Positions 14,118 through 23,146 of a stretch of DNA of 64,000 bases are shown piece by piece. This stretch comes from Azospirillum formosense (lineage in GTDB: Bacteria > Pseudomonadota > Alphaproteobacteria > Azospirillales > Azospirillaceae), in assembly GCF_040500525.1 (NCBI RefSeq), contig NZ_CP159403.1, positions 1,643,125 to 1,707,124 of the forward strand, written 5' to 3'. The notes under the pieces were generated by a model. The model was given only the letters and a program-made list of their open reading frames with translations. It was not told the origin of the DNA and ran no database searches. The translations under genes and the position numbers were made by a program. How positions within the stretch are numbered: position 1 is the first letter of the stretch; every line of letters starts with the position of its first letter.

Positions 14118-17036
14118 TCAGGCCGGTTCGACGCGGCAAAGCGTCACCTTGGTTTCCTGCATGAAGGTCATGGGGTCGTAGCCGTAGGTCGTCACCCCGT
14201 TGGCCGGCTCGCCCAGGACGATGGGGTCGGTGCCCGGCGGGTAGTTCTGCCGCAGGCTGTCGCCCTGCCAGTAGCCGGAGAAGTGGAAGGGCATGAAGAC
14301 CGTGCCGGCGCCGATGCGTTCGGTCACCAGCGCGCGCATCCGCGCCTTGGAGCTGTCCTCCGGCCCGTAGACCCAGACCATGCCGCCGTCGCGGATGCCC
14401 AGCCGCTCGGCGTCCTTGGGGTTGATCTCCACGAACATCGTCTGCTGCAGCTCGGCCAGCCAGGGGTTGGAGCGGGTCTCCTCGCCGCCGCCCTCATACT
14501 CGACCAGCCGTCCGGAGGTCAGGATGAAGGGGAAGCGCTGGCGGATGTCGCTGTCCGCGACCTTGAACTGGAGCGAGCGGGCGAGCTGCGGCAGGCGGTA
14601 GTCGCGCCGGTCCTCGATCGCCGGGTATTCCTTCACCAGCTCCGGGCGCGGGGAATAGATCGGCTCGCGGTGCAGCGGCACCGGGTCGGGCAGGTTCCAG
14701 GCGACGGCGCGGGCCTTGGCGTTGCCGTGCGGCACGCAGCCGTGCTTCAGCGCGACGCGGATGATGCCCATGGACAGGTCGGTCTGCCAGCTCACCTCGT
14801 CCACCTTGTCGCCGCCGATGGCCTGGATGACGCGCATCTCCTCCGCCGTCAGGTCCTTGTCCCAGCCCAGCTTCTTCAGCATCGCCATGGTGAATTCGGG
14901 ATAGCCGTCCTCGATCTCCGACCCCTTGGAATAGGAGCCGTCGGCGAGCAGGCTGACGCCGTTGCGCTCCACCCCGAAGCGGGCGCGGAAGACGCCGCCG
15001 CCCTCCATCACATGCTTGGAGGTGTCGTAGAGCACGGCGCAGCCGGGATGGCGCAGCTCCGGATGGCCCCAGCAGGGCCAGGGCAGGCCGTAATACTCGC
15101 CCTTCAGCGGGCCGCTGGTCGCCTGCATGGTGATCTTGTCGAAATCGGCCTGATGCTTCATGTGCATCTTCAGCCGCTCCGGCGACTGGCCGGTGTAGCC
15201 GGTGGACAGGCAGCCGCGGTTGATCTCGCGCAGGATGTCCTCCGGCACCGGGCGGGTCTCCTCCACCGTGATGTGCTTGAACATCTCGTCGGCGAAGCCG
15301 AACTTGCGGGCCAGCAGGTAGATGATCGTGTAGTCGTCCTTGGACTCGAAGATCGGCTCCACGACCTTCTCGCCCCACTGCATCGACCGGTTGGAGCAGG
15401 TGCGCGAGCCGTCCGTCTCGAACTGCGTGCAGGCCGGCAGGATGTAGGTGCCGTTCTTGCGTTCCTTGAAGGCGGCGAAGGTGGTCGGGTGCGGGTCGGC
15501 GATGACGAGCAGGGACAGCTGCTCCAGCCCCTTCAGCATCTCCGGCATGCGGGTGACGGTGTTGCCGCCGTGGCCGAAGACGACCATCGCCTTCAGCGGC
15601 GACGGCTGCTCGATCTCCTCCGGCTTGTAGGTGACGCCGTCGAACCAGCGGGTGGTCGGGATGCCCTTGGCCTCCATCAGCTCCTTGGAGGCGAAGCGGG
15701 CCTTCATCCAGTCGTAATCGACGTCCCAGACGCGGCAGAAATGCTTCCACGCCCCTTCGGCCAGCCCGTAGTAGGACGGCAGCGTGGAGACGTCGAGCCC
15801 GAAGTCGGTGGCGCCCTGCACGTTGCAGTGGCCGCGGTAGATGTTGGCGCCGCCGCCGGCCACCCCGATGTTGCCCAGCGCCAGCTGCAGGATCGACAGG
15901 GCGCGGACGTTGGCGGTGCCGGTGGTCTTCTGGGTGATGCCCATGCACCAGATCACCGTGGACGGCCGATTCTTCGCCAGCGCCTCCGCCACGCGGTAGA
16001 GCTGCTCGCCGGGCACGCCGCTGACCCGCTCCACCGTGGCGGGGTCCCACTTCTTCACCTCGGCGCGGATCTCGTCCATGCCGTAGACGCGCTGGCGGAT
16101 GTATTCCTTGTCCTCCCAGCCGTTCTCGAAGATGTGCCAGAGGATGCCCCAGGTGACCGGGATGTCGGTGCCGGGACGGATGCGCACATAGTCGGTGGCG
16201 TGGGCGGCGGTGCGGGTGAAGCGCGGGTCGATGACGATGAAGGGCGCGCGGTTGTGCTCCTTCCCGCGCAGCATGTGCGGCAGCGAGACGGGGTGGGCCT
16301 CCGCCGGGTTGCCGCCGATGATCAGCAGCGCCTTGGAATTCTGGATGTCGTTGTAGCTGTTGGTCATGGCGCCGTAGCCCCAGGTGTTCGCCACCCCGGC
16401 GACCGTGGTGCTGTGGCAGATGCGCGCCTGATGATCGACGTTGTTGGTTCCCCAGAAGGCCGCCAGCTTGCGGAAGAGATAGGCGCCCTCGTTGGAGAAT
16501 TTGGCGGAGCCCAGCCAGAAGGTGGCGTCCGGCCCGGACTGCTGGCGGATCTCCAGCAGCTTGTTGCCGATCTCCTCGATGGCCTGGTCCCAGGAGATGC
16601 GCTGCCACTGGCCGTCGACCAGCTTCATCGGGTATTTCACCCGCCGCTCGCCCTTGGTCAGCTCGCGCACCGAGGCGCCCTTGGCGCAGTGCGCGCCCTG
16701 GCTGATCGGGCTTTCCCAACCCGGCTCCTGGCCGGTCCACACGCCGTTCTGCACCTCCGCGATCACCGTGCAGCCGACGGAGCAGTGGGTGCAGACGTTC
16801 TTGCGGGTGACGACCTCGACGTTGGGCAGGATCGGCCCGGCCTCGGCCTTCCGGATCATCGCGGCGGGCAGCGCGCCCAGCGCCGCCATGCCGCCGGCGG
16901 CGAGGCCGGAGGTCTTCAGGAAGCCGCGGCGGTCGACGGTTTCTCCCAATCCGGCGGTGCCCGCCGACAGTCCGTTCAGGCGGCGGGCGAGGGAGGCGCG
17001 GGTGGCGGCGGTTCCGGCGTTGCGCTTGACGAGCAT
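14118..17036 (-). CDS. fdhA: Formate dehydrogenase alpha subunit, Mo/W-bis-MGD catalytic subunit
   Basis: A 972-residue catalytic subunit that oxidises formate to CO2. A twin-arginine signal (DRRGFLK at 35-41) shows export by Tat. The [4Fe-4S] ligands are Cys82, Cys85, Cys89 and Cys117. The metal ligand at the active site is Cys207 in ARICHST, so this is the cysteine form, not the selenocysteine form; the frame has no internal UGA. C-terminal residues about 850-965 form the molybdopterin dinucleotide-binding domain. It is encoded between the TAT-target small protein and fdhB. The plus strand here has long open frames that are only shadows. Confidence 0.95.
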   Translation of the reverse strand: MLVKRNAGTAATRASLARRLNGLSAGTAGLGETVDRRGFLKTSGLAAGGMAALGALPAAMIRKAEAGPILPNVEVVTRKNVCTHCSVGCTVIAEVQNGVWTGQEPGWESPISQGAHCAKGASVRELTKGERRVKYPMKLVDGQWQRISWDQAIEEIGNKLLEIRQQSGPDATFWLGSAKFSNEGAYLFRKLAAFWGTNNVDHQARICHSTTVAGVANTWGYGAMTNSYNDIQNSKALLIIGGNPAEAHPVSLPHMLRGKEHNRAPFIVIDPRFTRTAAHATDYVRIRPGTDIPVTWGILWHIFENGWEDKEYIRQRVYGMDEIRAEVKKWDPATVERVSGVPGEQLYRVAEALAKNRPSTVIWCMGITQKTTGTANVRALSILQLALGNIGVAGGGANIYRGHCNVQGATDFGLDVSTLPSYYGLAEGAWKHFCRVWDVDYDWMKARFASKELMEAKGIPTTRWFDGVTYKPEEIEQPSPLKAMVVFGHGGNTVTRMPEMLKGLEQLSLLVIADPHPTTFAAFKERKNGTYILPACTQFETDGSRTCSNRSMQWGEKVVEPIFESKDDYTIIYLLARKFGFADEMFKHITVEETRPVPEDILREINRGCLSTGYTGQSPERLKMHMKHQADFDKITMQATSGPLKGEYYGLPWPCWGHPELRHPGCAVLYDTSKHVMEGGGVFRARFGVERNGVSLLADGSYSKGSEIEDGYPEFTMAMLKKLGWDKDLTAEEMRVIQAIGGDKVDEVSWQTDLSMGIIRVALKHGCVPHGNAKARAVAWNLPDPVPLHREPIYSPRPELVKEYPAIEDRRDYRLPQLARSLQFKVADSDIRQRFPFILTSGRLVEYEGGGEETRSNPWLAELQQTMFVEINPKDAERLGIRDGGMVWVYGPEDSSKARMRALVTERIGAGTVFMPFHFSGYWQGDSLRQNYPPGTDPIVLGEPANGVTTYGYDPMTFMQETKVTLCRVEPA

Positions 17037-17079
17037 GGGGCGGCCCTTTGAAAAAACGTCGCGAAAGGAAGCGTCGCGG

Positions 17080-17304
17080 TCAGAGTCGGTTCAGCGCGTA
17101 GAAACGCTTCACATGGTCGTTGTCGCGGTAGAGCGACCTCATCTGTTCCGGCCCCGGATTCATCGCCTCCGCCGGGGCGGCCCGCAGGGTCGCGACCGCC
17201 GCGGCGGCTCCCGCCGCACCCAGCCCAAGGCCCTTCAACAGGCTCCGGCGTTCCAGCCCGGCCTTCTTCCGATGGTCATCCGTCTGACGGTCATCACGGT
17301 GCAT
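17080..17304 (-). CDS. Formate dehydrogenase region TAT-target small protein
   Basis: A 74-residue protein with a twin-arginine motif (LERRSLLKGLG, about 18-28) and a following Ala-rich hydrophobic segment. The short C-terminal part ends in HVKRFYALNRL. It matches the small family found almost always next to Tat-exported formate dehydrogenases. Its role is not established; assembly or partner function is assumed. It overlaps the TorD-like gene by 11 bp and precedes fdhA. Confidence 0.85.
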   Translation of the reverse strand: MHRDDRQTDDHRKKAGLERRSLLKGLGLGAAGAAAAVATLRAAPAEAMNPGPEQMRSLYRDNDHVKRFYALNRL

Positions 17305-17974
17305 GGATCGTGCCCTCCCGCTGGTCGGCCCCGCGAGCCGCCGCCGAAGGGGCGTCGGCGATCATCGCGAAGGCGTTGGTCTCGATGTCCAGGAACAGCC
17401 GCCCGAAGGTGCCCAGGGGCCGGTACAGGTCCGCCGCCGACGCCTCCTCCAGGTCCTGGAAGAAGCGCCCCGCCCACGGGGCGAGGTGGCGCTCGAAGAA
17501 GCGCTTCTGGAACGGCAGGTCCGGCTCTCCGTCCACCGTGCCGACGATTCCGGCAGCCAGCGCCCCCATGATCTCGGCGATGGCGGCGATGTGGTCCTCC
17601 GGCTCGCTGACGCCGGGGGCGCGCTCGATGCCCAGCGCCTGCATGTCCTCGCGCAGGCGGGCGAGCGGCCGGTCGATCAGGAAGCCGGTGCGGTAGTAGG
17701 AGGCGAAGGGAACCAGCTCGCCCCGCGTCACCCCAATGAACAGCTCGTGGTACTCGCGCTCGGCCCGGTGTTCGCCGTCGGGGCCGCCGACGAGCGTACG
17801 GGCGCGTGCGGCCAGATCGCTGATGGCCCGGCCCAGCGGCGAGCCGTCCCCGTTCAGCGCGCCGATCGTATCCAGCAGGTCGCGTGACGGCGGGCGCGCC
17901 AAGAGATGGGCCAGCAGGCCGTACGCCTGCGCCCGCAGCCGATCCGCGTCGTCGATGATGGCCGTTTCCGCCAT
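17294..17974 (-). CDS. TorD-family molybdoenzyme chaperone
   Basis: A 226-residue helical protein. Its LRAQAYGLLAHLLARPP start and the EYHELFIG and LVPFASYYRTGFLIDRPLA motifs are those of the TorD/DmsD family. Such chaperones bind the Tat signal of a molybdoenzyme until cofactor insertion is finished; FdhA, two genes on, is the evident client. ATG 17974 is chosen because the family begins close to this point. A start 20 codons upstream is possible. Confidence 0.85.
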   Translation of the reverse strand: MAETAIIDDADRLRAQAYGLLAHLLARPPSRDLLDTIGALNGDGSPLGRAISDLAARARTLVGGPDGEHRAEREYHELFIGVTRGELVPFASYYRTGFLIDRPLARLREDMQALGIERAPGVSEPEDHIAAIAEIMGALAAGIVGTVDGEPDLPFQKRFFERHLAPWAGRFFQDLEEASAADLYRPLGTFGRLFLDIETNAFAMIADAPSAAARGADQREGTIHAP

Positions 17975-18096
17975 GCCTTTGCCCCGCTTCGCCTTTTCCC
18001 GTGGCCGGTCAAGGTCCGGCTCATCAAGGGACAACAGCGGGAATGCTCAAAGGTTGCGCAGTCCGGGCGGGATGACGGACTGCCACGCTCAGCGTT

Positions 18097-18259
18097 GCCC
18101 CCTCCCTAACCCTCCCCCGCTTTCGCAGGGGAGGGGGCGGACGCCGCTTCGCCTAAGGCACCCTCTCCCGCGCAGCTCTCGCGCAAACCAAAGGTTTGCG
18201 CTGACGCGGCAGGCGGACCTTTGGTCCGCCGAGAGCGGGGGAGGGCCGGGGTGGGGGCA
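18097..18259. repeat. GC-rich palindromic element, long form, copy 4 (reaches into a gene)
   Basis: Outer arms of the CCCTCCC/GGGAGGG type enclose two inner hairpins: CGCAAACCAAAGGTTTGCG and GGCGGACCTTTGGTCCGCC. The element overlaps the 3' end of the DUF3306 gene and so is translated there. The same long form occurs at 26796-26957 and, with a different first hairpin, at 48130-48331. Confidence 0.85.
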
Positions 18260-18732
18260 GGACCGTCCACCTCCTCAGCCTCATCCACCCCGGCAACCAC
18301 CACCTCCTCCGGTTTCTCCTCCGGGGGCTTCTCGTCGGTGGCGATGCGGTCCAGCAGGTCGGCGATGCGGTCGGTGGGCAGCAGCTTGCCGTAGCCGGGG
18401 GCGTTGCAGTCCCAGTCATACTCGGCGAAGCCGCGGAAGCCGGCGATCACCGGGTCGCTGGTCCAGGCCTTGCGCAGGGCCAGCCGCTTCAGCTCCTGCG
18501 GGACGTTGCTGGCGAGGAAGCCGGTGTAGTCGCTGTCCGCGCCCAGGCTTTCCACCGGGGGCAGACTCTCCGGGTCGAAGGGCTCCGGTGGCGGAGCGGC
18601 GATGGCCTGCGGCTCCGCCTCCGCCGCATCCTGCTGTTCCTCCCACGGTTCGGGCGTCTCGACGGGCGCCGTGCGCGCCTCCTGCTTGCGCCGCGACCAG
18701 CGGGACAGGAAATTCTCGGACCCGTCATCCAT
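18106..18732 (-). CDS. DUF3306 protein of formate dehydrogenase clusters, with repeat-encoded C-terminus
   Basis: A 208-residue protein. Residues 1 to about 150 fit the DUF3306 family: it opens with ENFLSRWSRRK, followed by an acidic Pro-rich stretch, then DYTGFLASNVP and LKRLALRKAWTSDP, and later FAEYDWDCNAPGYG. From about residue 158 on, the frame runs through a palindromic element, giving a low-complexity tail rich in Pro, Ala, Arg and Gly. DUF3306 genes accompany fdh operons; their role is unknown. It overlaps the DUF3305 gene by 8 bp. Confidence 0.82.
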   Translation of the reverse strand: MDDGSENFLSRWSRRKQEARTAPVETPEPWEEQQDAAEAEPQAIAAPPPEPFDPESLPPVESLGADSDYTGFLASNVPQELKRLALRKAWTSDPVIAGFRGFAEYDWDCNAPGYGKLLPTDRIADLLDRIATDEKPPEEKPEEVVVAGVDEAEEVDGPAPTPALPRSRRTKGPPAASAQTFGLRESCAGEGALGEAASAPSPAKAGEG

Positions 18733-19264
18733 GACGCTGATCCTTTCCGGGTTGACGTCCTTCGGGTTTTACGGCCGGGGTGCGGCGGGCCAGCGCCTCC
18801 GGGTCGGCGCGGTCGCGCTGGCGCTTGTAGAAGGGGCGTTCGCTGTGGTGGCGGGCCACGAAGTCGCGCATCCACGCCGCGAGATCGGGCGGCAGGGGAA
18901 TCGCCTCGATCAGGTCGTCGCCGGCGTCGGAATGGGCGTCCACCTCGCCGGGATCGACGGTGACGGCGAGCAGCCGCAGCCCCGGTTCCTCCGCGCAGCG
19001 GCGCAGGATGACGTAGAGCATCGGGTGGCCGCCCTTCAGGTTCTCGACGTAGTTCTCCGTCTCGCCGGGATGGAGCACGATCTCGGCGGCGCCCGCGTAA
19101 TAGCCGGTGCGCTCCCCGTCCTGCGCCAGCACGGTCCAGGGGCCGCGGTCGGGCAGCGCCGGCAGGGCGCCGGTGACGCGCCAGCGGGCGTCGACCCACG
19201 GGTTGTCGATGCGTTGGCGCTCCACCGTGATGCCGACGCCGCGCCGTTCGGCCTGCCCGCTCAT
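18725..19264 (-). CDS. DUF3305 protein of formate dehydrogenase clusters
   Basis: A 179-residue protein starting at ATG 19264. It matches the DUF3305 family seen in fdh clusters: RRGVGITVERQRIDNPWVD near the start, then WTVLAQDGERTGYYAGAAEIVLH (shortened) and YVENLKGGHPMLYVILR. No signal peptide or metal motif is obvious. The function is unknown, but constant linkage to fdh suggests a part in maturation. The start overlaps the end of the frameshifted ligase-like gene by 4 bp. Confidence 0.82.
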   Translation of the reverse strand: MSGQAERRGVGITVERQRIDNPWVDARWRVTGALPALPDRGPWTVLAQDGERTGYYAGAAEIVLHPGETENYVENLKGGHPMLYVILRRCAEEPGLRLLAVTVDPGEVDAHSDAGDDLIEAIPLPPDLAAWMRDFVARHHSERPFYKRQRDRADPEALARRTPAVKPEGRQPGKDQRHG

Positions 19265-19865
19265 GACCGCGCCCCCTCTGCCTTGCGGATCAACCGCTGT
19301 TCCCAAACCCGCCGCACCGGTTCGAAGCCCGCGTCCATCCAGCGGTCGATCCAGGTCAGAAGATGCCGGGTGAAGCTCTCCAGAACCGCGACGGCGTCGG
19401 TGTCGCCGAAGCCCTCCTCGCGCAGCGCCGTGCGGTCGGGGCGTCGTCCGGGGTCGGGGTCGTCGGGATCGCCCAGAACCTCCAGTTCGGCGCCGACCAC
19501 CGCCCAGGCGGGAAGACCGTCCTCGGCGCCGGGGCCGAGGGCGACGGTCACCCCGCCGGCCACCGCGCCGTTCAGCAGCAGGCGGCCCGCGCCGTCGAAG
19601 CGGATGCTCTGGTTGGGCGGCCCCAGCGCCTCCAGCGCGTCGGCCAGCGCCACCAGGGTAACGGCGGCGAGGCCGTCCCCGCGTCCGGCCGGTCGGGGAC
19701 CAGCACCACCGCCACGTCCAGCCGGTCGCGCCGGCCGCTGTGCACGAGCGTGCCGGGCGCCGCCTCCTGCGCGGCGAAACGGCAGGCGGTGGCGAAGGGG
19801 CCGTCCGCCTCGGCGGGCCAGGGACGGAAGATGGGCGGCAGCGTCGGGTGGTCGGTCGGGTCCAT
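19261..19865 (-). pseudogene. Biotin/lipoate ligase-like protein (DUF4444 type), frameshifted
   Basis: The first part, from ATG 19865, reads LPPIFRPWPAEADGPFATAC and DVAVVLVPDRPDAG. The second part, ending at 19261, reads LAAVTLVALADALEALGPP, then NQSIRFDGAGRLLLNGAVAGG. The two parts are in different frames and join naturally at about 19676-19680, within a run of four G (minus strand). One more G there would restore a single protein of about 201 residues. This family sits in fdh clusters of alphaproteobacteria. The shift may be a true mutation or a homopolymer sequencing error. Confidence 0.7.
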
Positions 19866-19972
19866 GCCCCTGATAACGCGCGAACGGGAGGGTTGGTGCC
19901 CACGCCTGTTGGTGGAGGACGGCCTTGCCACCTCGTCACCGCCCCCCCTTCACCCAAAAGGAGTCCGCCGCC

Positions 19973-20335
19973 TTGCTCGCCGCACTCATGTCCACCGGCC
20001 TCATTTCCTCCGGTCTGGTCGCCGGGATGCTGATGACCGGCAACGTCATCGCCCAGGAAGTCAACAAGGAGTCGCTGTCCAACGACATCAAGGTGCAGCA
20101 GAGCCAGGAGCCGCCGCCGAACCAACAGGGTGTGCGCGCGCCCAAGCCCACCACCAGCGGCGAAACCCAAGGGGCGGAGCTTCAGCAGGCGCTGGCCGAC
20201 GTCCGCCGGGCGCCGCCCGACCTCCAGGGCAACCCGGTGCCGCGCCCGAACCAATGGGCCAGCGAGCCCGACATGGGGCACGAGCCGACCCGCTCGGAAA
20301 ACCCGTCCGACCTGAGCAGCCAGGAAGCCAAGTAG
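19973..20335 (+). CDS. Small exported hypothetical protein
   Basis: About 120 residues if translation begins at TTG 19973, which has AAAAGGAG at the right distance; ATG 19988 is the alternative. A signal-like segment (GLISSGLVAGMLMTGNVIAQ) ends near the Gln-Glu junction. The rest is polar and rich in Gln, Pro and Asn, with low predicted structure. I do not recognise a family. It precedes nadA by about 100 bp but has its own end before the nad operator. Confidence 0.55.
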   Translation: MLAALMSTGLISSGLVAGMLMTGNVIAQEVNKESLSNDIKVQQSQEPPPNQQGVRAPKPTTSGETQGAELQQALADVRRAPPDLQGNPVPRPNQWASEPDMGHEPTRSENPSDLSSQEAK

Positions 20336-20380
20336 GGCGAATCGTCCACCTTCCGCGGAGCGCATTCTTTTCCACTTGAT

Positions 20381-20422
20381 ATGCTCCGATCGAGCATTTA
20401 TGGTTTTGCTCATAACGAGCAT
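20381..20422. promoter_or_regulatory. Double palindromic operator upstream of nadA
   Basis: Two copies of the palindrome GCTC-N5-GAGC, ATGCTCCGATCGAGCAT (20381-20397) and TTGCTCATAACGAGCAT (20406-20422), lie 25 bp apart centre to centre. The second ends 14 bp before the nadA start, overlapping the leader just before the AAAGGA ribosome site. This placement suits a repressor. In alphaproteobacteria the NAD regulator NadQ controls nadABC; assigning this site to it is inference. Confidence 0.6.
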
Positions 20423-20436
20423 TAAAGGAATGCGCC

Positions 20437-21447
20437 ATGCGCGACACCACCGGCCTCGCCTACACGCCCGACATCGCCGCGGCGACGCAGCCGATCTACG
20501 AGCGCATGAAGCGCGTGATGCCCGCCGTCGAATGGCCGTTCCACGCCCCGCTGGTCCACGAGATCAACCGCCTGAAGCGGGAGCGCAACGCGGTGATCCT
20601 CGCCCACAACTACCAGACGCCGGAGATCTTCCACGGCGTGGCCGACATCGTCGGCGACAGCCTGGCGCTCGCCGCCCGGGCGACCGAGACCGACGCCGAC
20701 GTGATCGTGCTGGCCGGCGTGCATTTCATGGCCGAGACGGCGAAGCTGCTGAACCCGGCGAAAACGGTGCTGATCCCCGACACCGGGGCGGGCTGCTCGC
20801 TGGCCGAGTCGATCACCGCCGCCGACGTGCGGCTGCTGCGCGAGCGCTATCCGGGCGTGCCGGTGGTCGCCTACGTCAACACCTCGGCCGACGTGAAGGC
20901 GGAGGTGGACATCTGCTGCACCTCCGGCAACGCCGTGGAGGTCGTGGAATCGCTGGGCGCGCCGCGCGTCATCATGCTGCCCGACGAGTATCTGGCGAAA
21001 TACGTCGCCACCCAGACCAGCGTCGAGATCATCGACTGGAAGGGCCATTGCGAGGTGCATGAGCGCTTCACCGGCGACGAGATCCGGGAGTTCCGTGGGC
21101 GCTTCGACGAGCTGGTCGTCATCGCCCATCCGGAATGCCCGCCCGACGTCCTGGAGGCCGCGGACTTCGTCGGCTCCACCGCCCGCATGGTCGACTTCGT
21201 GGCCGACCGCCGCCCGCCGCGCGTGCTGATGGTCACCGAATGCTCGATGAGCGACAACGTGGCCGCGGCCGCACCGGAGACGGAGTTCGTGCGGCCCTGC
21301 AACCTGTGCCCGCACATGAAGAAGATTACGCTGGCGACCATCCTGGACAGCCTGCGCACGCTGGAACCGCAGGTGACCATCGCGCCGGAGGTGGCCGACC
21401 GCGCGCGCCGCTCGGTGGAACGGATGCTGGCCGTCAAGCCGCGCTGA
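20437..21447 (+). CDS. nadA: Quinolinate synthase A
   Basis: A 336-residue [4Fe-4S] enzyme that condenses iminoaspartate with dihydroxyacetone phosphate to quinolinate. Conserved segments are AVILAHNYQTPEIF (about 65-78), VDICCTSGNAVEVV, HPECPPDVLEAADFVGST and the C-terminal CNLCPHMKKITL. Three Cys, one in each of the three later blocks or their neighbours, hold the cluster. It is first in nadA-nadB-nadC and lies directly behind the double operator. Confidence 0.95.
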   Translation: MRDTTGLAYTPDIAAATQPIYERMKRVMPAVEWPFHAPLVHEINRLKRERNAVILAHNYQTPEIFHGVADIVGDSLALAARATETDADVIVLAGVHFMAETAKLLNPAKTVLIPDTGAGCSLAESITAADVRLLRERYPGVPVVAYVNTSADVKAEVDICCTSGNAVEVVESLGAPRVIMLPDEYLAKYVATQTSVEIIDWKGHCEVHERFTGDEIREFRGRFDELVVIAHPECPPDVLEAADFVGSTARMVDFVADRRPPRVLMVTECSMSDNVAAAAPETEFVRPCNLCPHMKKITLATILDSLRTLEPQVTIAPEVADRARRSVERMLAVKPR

Positions 21448-21523
21448 TCCTCCGTTGTCCAGTCCCTCTCCCGGGGCGGGAGAGGCAGGTTCCCGTCAAA
21501 ATCCTCTCGTCGGGAGGCGTTCC

Positions 21524-23146
21524 ATGCCCACCCCCTACACGGTCCGCGATTCGGAAGTGGTCGTCATCGGCTCCGGCATGGCCGGGCTGACCGCCGCCCT
21601 GCATCTGGCGCCGCGCGCCGTCACGCTGCTGACCAAGACGCCGGACCTGCCGGGCGGCTCCAGCAACCACGCCCAGGGCGGCATCGCCGCCGCCATCGGC
21701 CCCGGCGACGGGCCGGAGGCGCACGCCGCCGACACGGTGGCCGCCGGCGCCGGCTTCGTGGACGCGGGACGCGCCCTGTTGCTCGCCCGCGAGGGGGCGG
21801 AGCGGGTGCGGGCGCTGCTCCTCGCCGGGCTGCCCTTCGACCGTGGGGCCGACGGCGCCCCCCTGCTGGGGCGGGAGGCGGCGCACGGGGCGGCGCGGAT
21901 CGTCCATGCCGGCGGCGACGCCACCGGGGCGACGCTGGTCGCCGCGCTGGCCGAGCGGGTGCGCGCCACCCCATCGATCCGGGTGGAGAGCAACGCCTTC
22001 GCCGTCGATCTGGCGGTGCGCCACGGGCGGGTCTGCGGCGTTCTGGCCTGCCACCCGGAAGGCTGGGTGTTCCACCGCGCGCCGCGCGTGGTGCTGGCGA
22101 CCGGCGGGGTCGGCGGGGCCTACGCCCGCACCACCAACCCGCCGGAGGCGACCGGCGACGGGCTGGCGCTGGCCGCCCGGGCCGGGGCGCTGCTCGCCGA
22201 CGTCGAGTTCGTGCAGTTCCACCCCACGGCTCTCGCCGTGGACGCTGACCCCGCCCCGCTGCTGACCGAGGCGCTGCGCGGCGCCGGGGCGCTGCTGCTC
22301 GACCGTCGCGGGGTCCGCTTCATGGCGGCGGAGCACCCGCTGGCCGAGCTGGCGCCGCGCGACGTGGTGGCCCGCGCCATCGGCGCCCGCGTCGCGGCGG
22401 GGGAGCCGGTGCGGCTGGACCTGCGCCCGGCGCTGGCCGCCAGGCCGGACGGCTTCCCCACCGTGCTGGCGCTCTGCGCCGCCCACGGGCTGGACCCCTG
22501 GCGGGAGCCGGTGCCGGTCGCCCCGGCGGCGCATTACCACATGGGCGGGGTGGTCACCGATCCCGCCGGGCGGACCAGCCTGGACGGGCTGTGGGCCTGC
22601 GGCGAGGTCGCCTGCACCGGCGTCCACGGCGCCAACCGGCTGGCCAGCAATTCCCTGCTGGAGGCGCTGGTGTTCGGTGCGCGGGTGGCCCGCGACGTGG
22701 CCGGGCGGGACCTGCCTCCCCTGCCGCCCTTCGCCCTGCCCGACATCCCGGCCGTCGCCGGGGAGATCGGGGCCGGCCTGCTTGACGCCATCACCGACGA
22801 ATCCCGCCGCACGCTTTACCAGGGCGCCGGGCTGGTGCGCGACGGGGTGGGTCTGTGGACCGCCCGGCGCAAGCTGGACCGGCTCGCCGTGGCGCTCGAC
22901 GCGTTGTGCGGCGTCGGCCCGGCGGACCTCGCCGCCGTCCGCCGCTGGGGCGAGGCGCGCAACCGCCTGCTGGCCGGGCGGCTGATCGTCCACGCCGCCC
23001 TCGCCCGCAGCGAAAGCCGCGGGGCGCATTTCCGCAGCGACTTCCCGCAGGAAGACCCGGCGGCGCAGCGCCACCGCTTCACCCTCACCGACCTGACCGG
23101 GGCCGCCGGCCCCCTTTCCGGAGACGCCGCATGCTCCATCCTCTGA
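21524..23146 (+). CDS. nadB: L-aspartate oxidase
   Basis: A 540-residue flavoprotein that oxidises L-aspartate to iminoaspartate for NadA. The FAD motif is VVIGSGMAGLTAALHL (about 12-27), followed by GGSSNHAQGGIAAAIG. The active-site segment is FHPTAL, with RGVRFM and RDVVARAI, then HYHMGGV and GVHGANRLASNSLLEALVFG. ATG 21524 is chosen for its GGGAGG site; the frame upstream passes through a short palindromic repeat. The 3' end overlaps nadC by 16 bp. Confidence 0.94.
   Translation: MPTPYTVRDSEVVVIGSGMAGLTAALHLAPRAVTLLTKTPDLPGGSSNHAQGGIAAAIGPGDGPEAHAADTVAAGAGFVDAGRALLLAREGAERVRALLLAGLPFDRGADGAPLLGREAAHGAARIVHAGGDATGATLVAALAERVRATPSIRVESNAFAVDLAVRHGRVCGVLACHPEGWVFHRAPRVVLATGGVGGAYARTTNPPEATGDGLALAARAGALLADVEFVQFHPTALAVDADPAPLLTEALRGAGALLLDRRGVRFMAAEHPLAELAPRDVVARAIGARVAAGEPVRLDLRPALAARPDGFPTVLALCAAHGLDPWREPVPVAPAAHYHMGGVVTDPAGRTSLDGLWACGEVACTGVHGANRLASNSLLEALVFGARVARDVAGRDLPPLPPFALPDIPAVAGEIGAGLLDAITDESRRTLYQGAGLVRDGVGLWTARRKLDRLAVALDALCGVGPADLAAVRRWGEARNRLLAGRLIVHAALARSESRGAHFRSDFPQEDPAAQRHRFTLTDLTGAAGPLSGDAACSIL

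Noticed and set aside
14118..17036. Selenocysteine at the active site of formate dehydrogenase
   Set aside because: The active-site codon encodes Cys207 and there is no internal UGA or SECIS-like hairpin after it.
13917..17051. Very long plus-strand open frame opposite formate dehydrogenase
   Set aside because: It mirrors fdhA codon structure, gives His/Ala/Gly-rich sequence without motifs, and has no ribosome site. It is a high-GC shadow.
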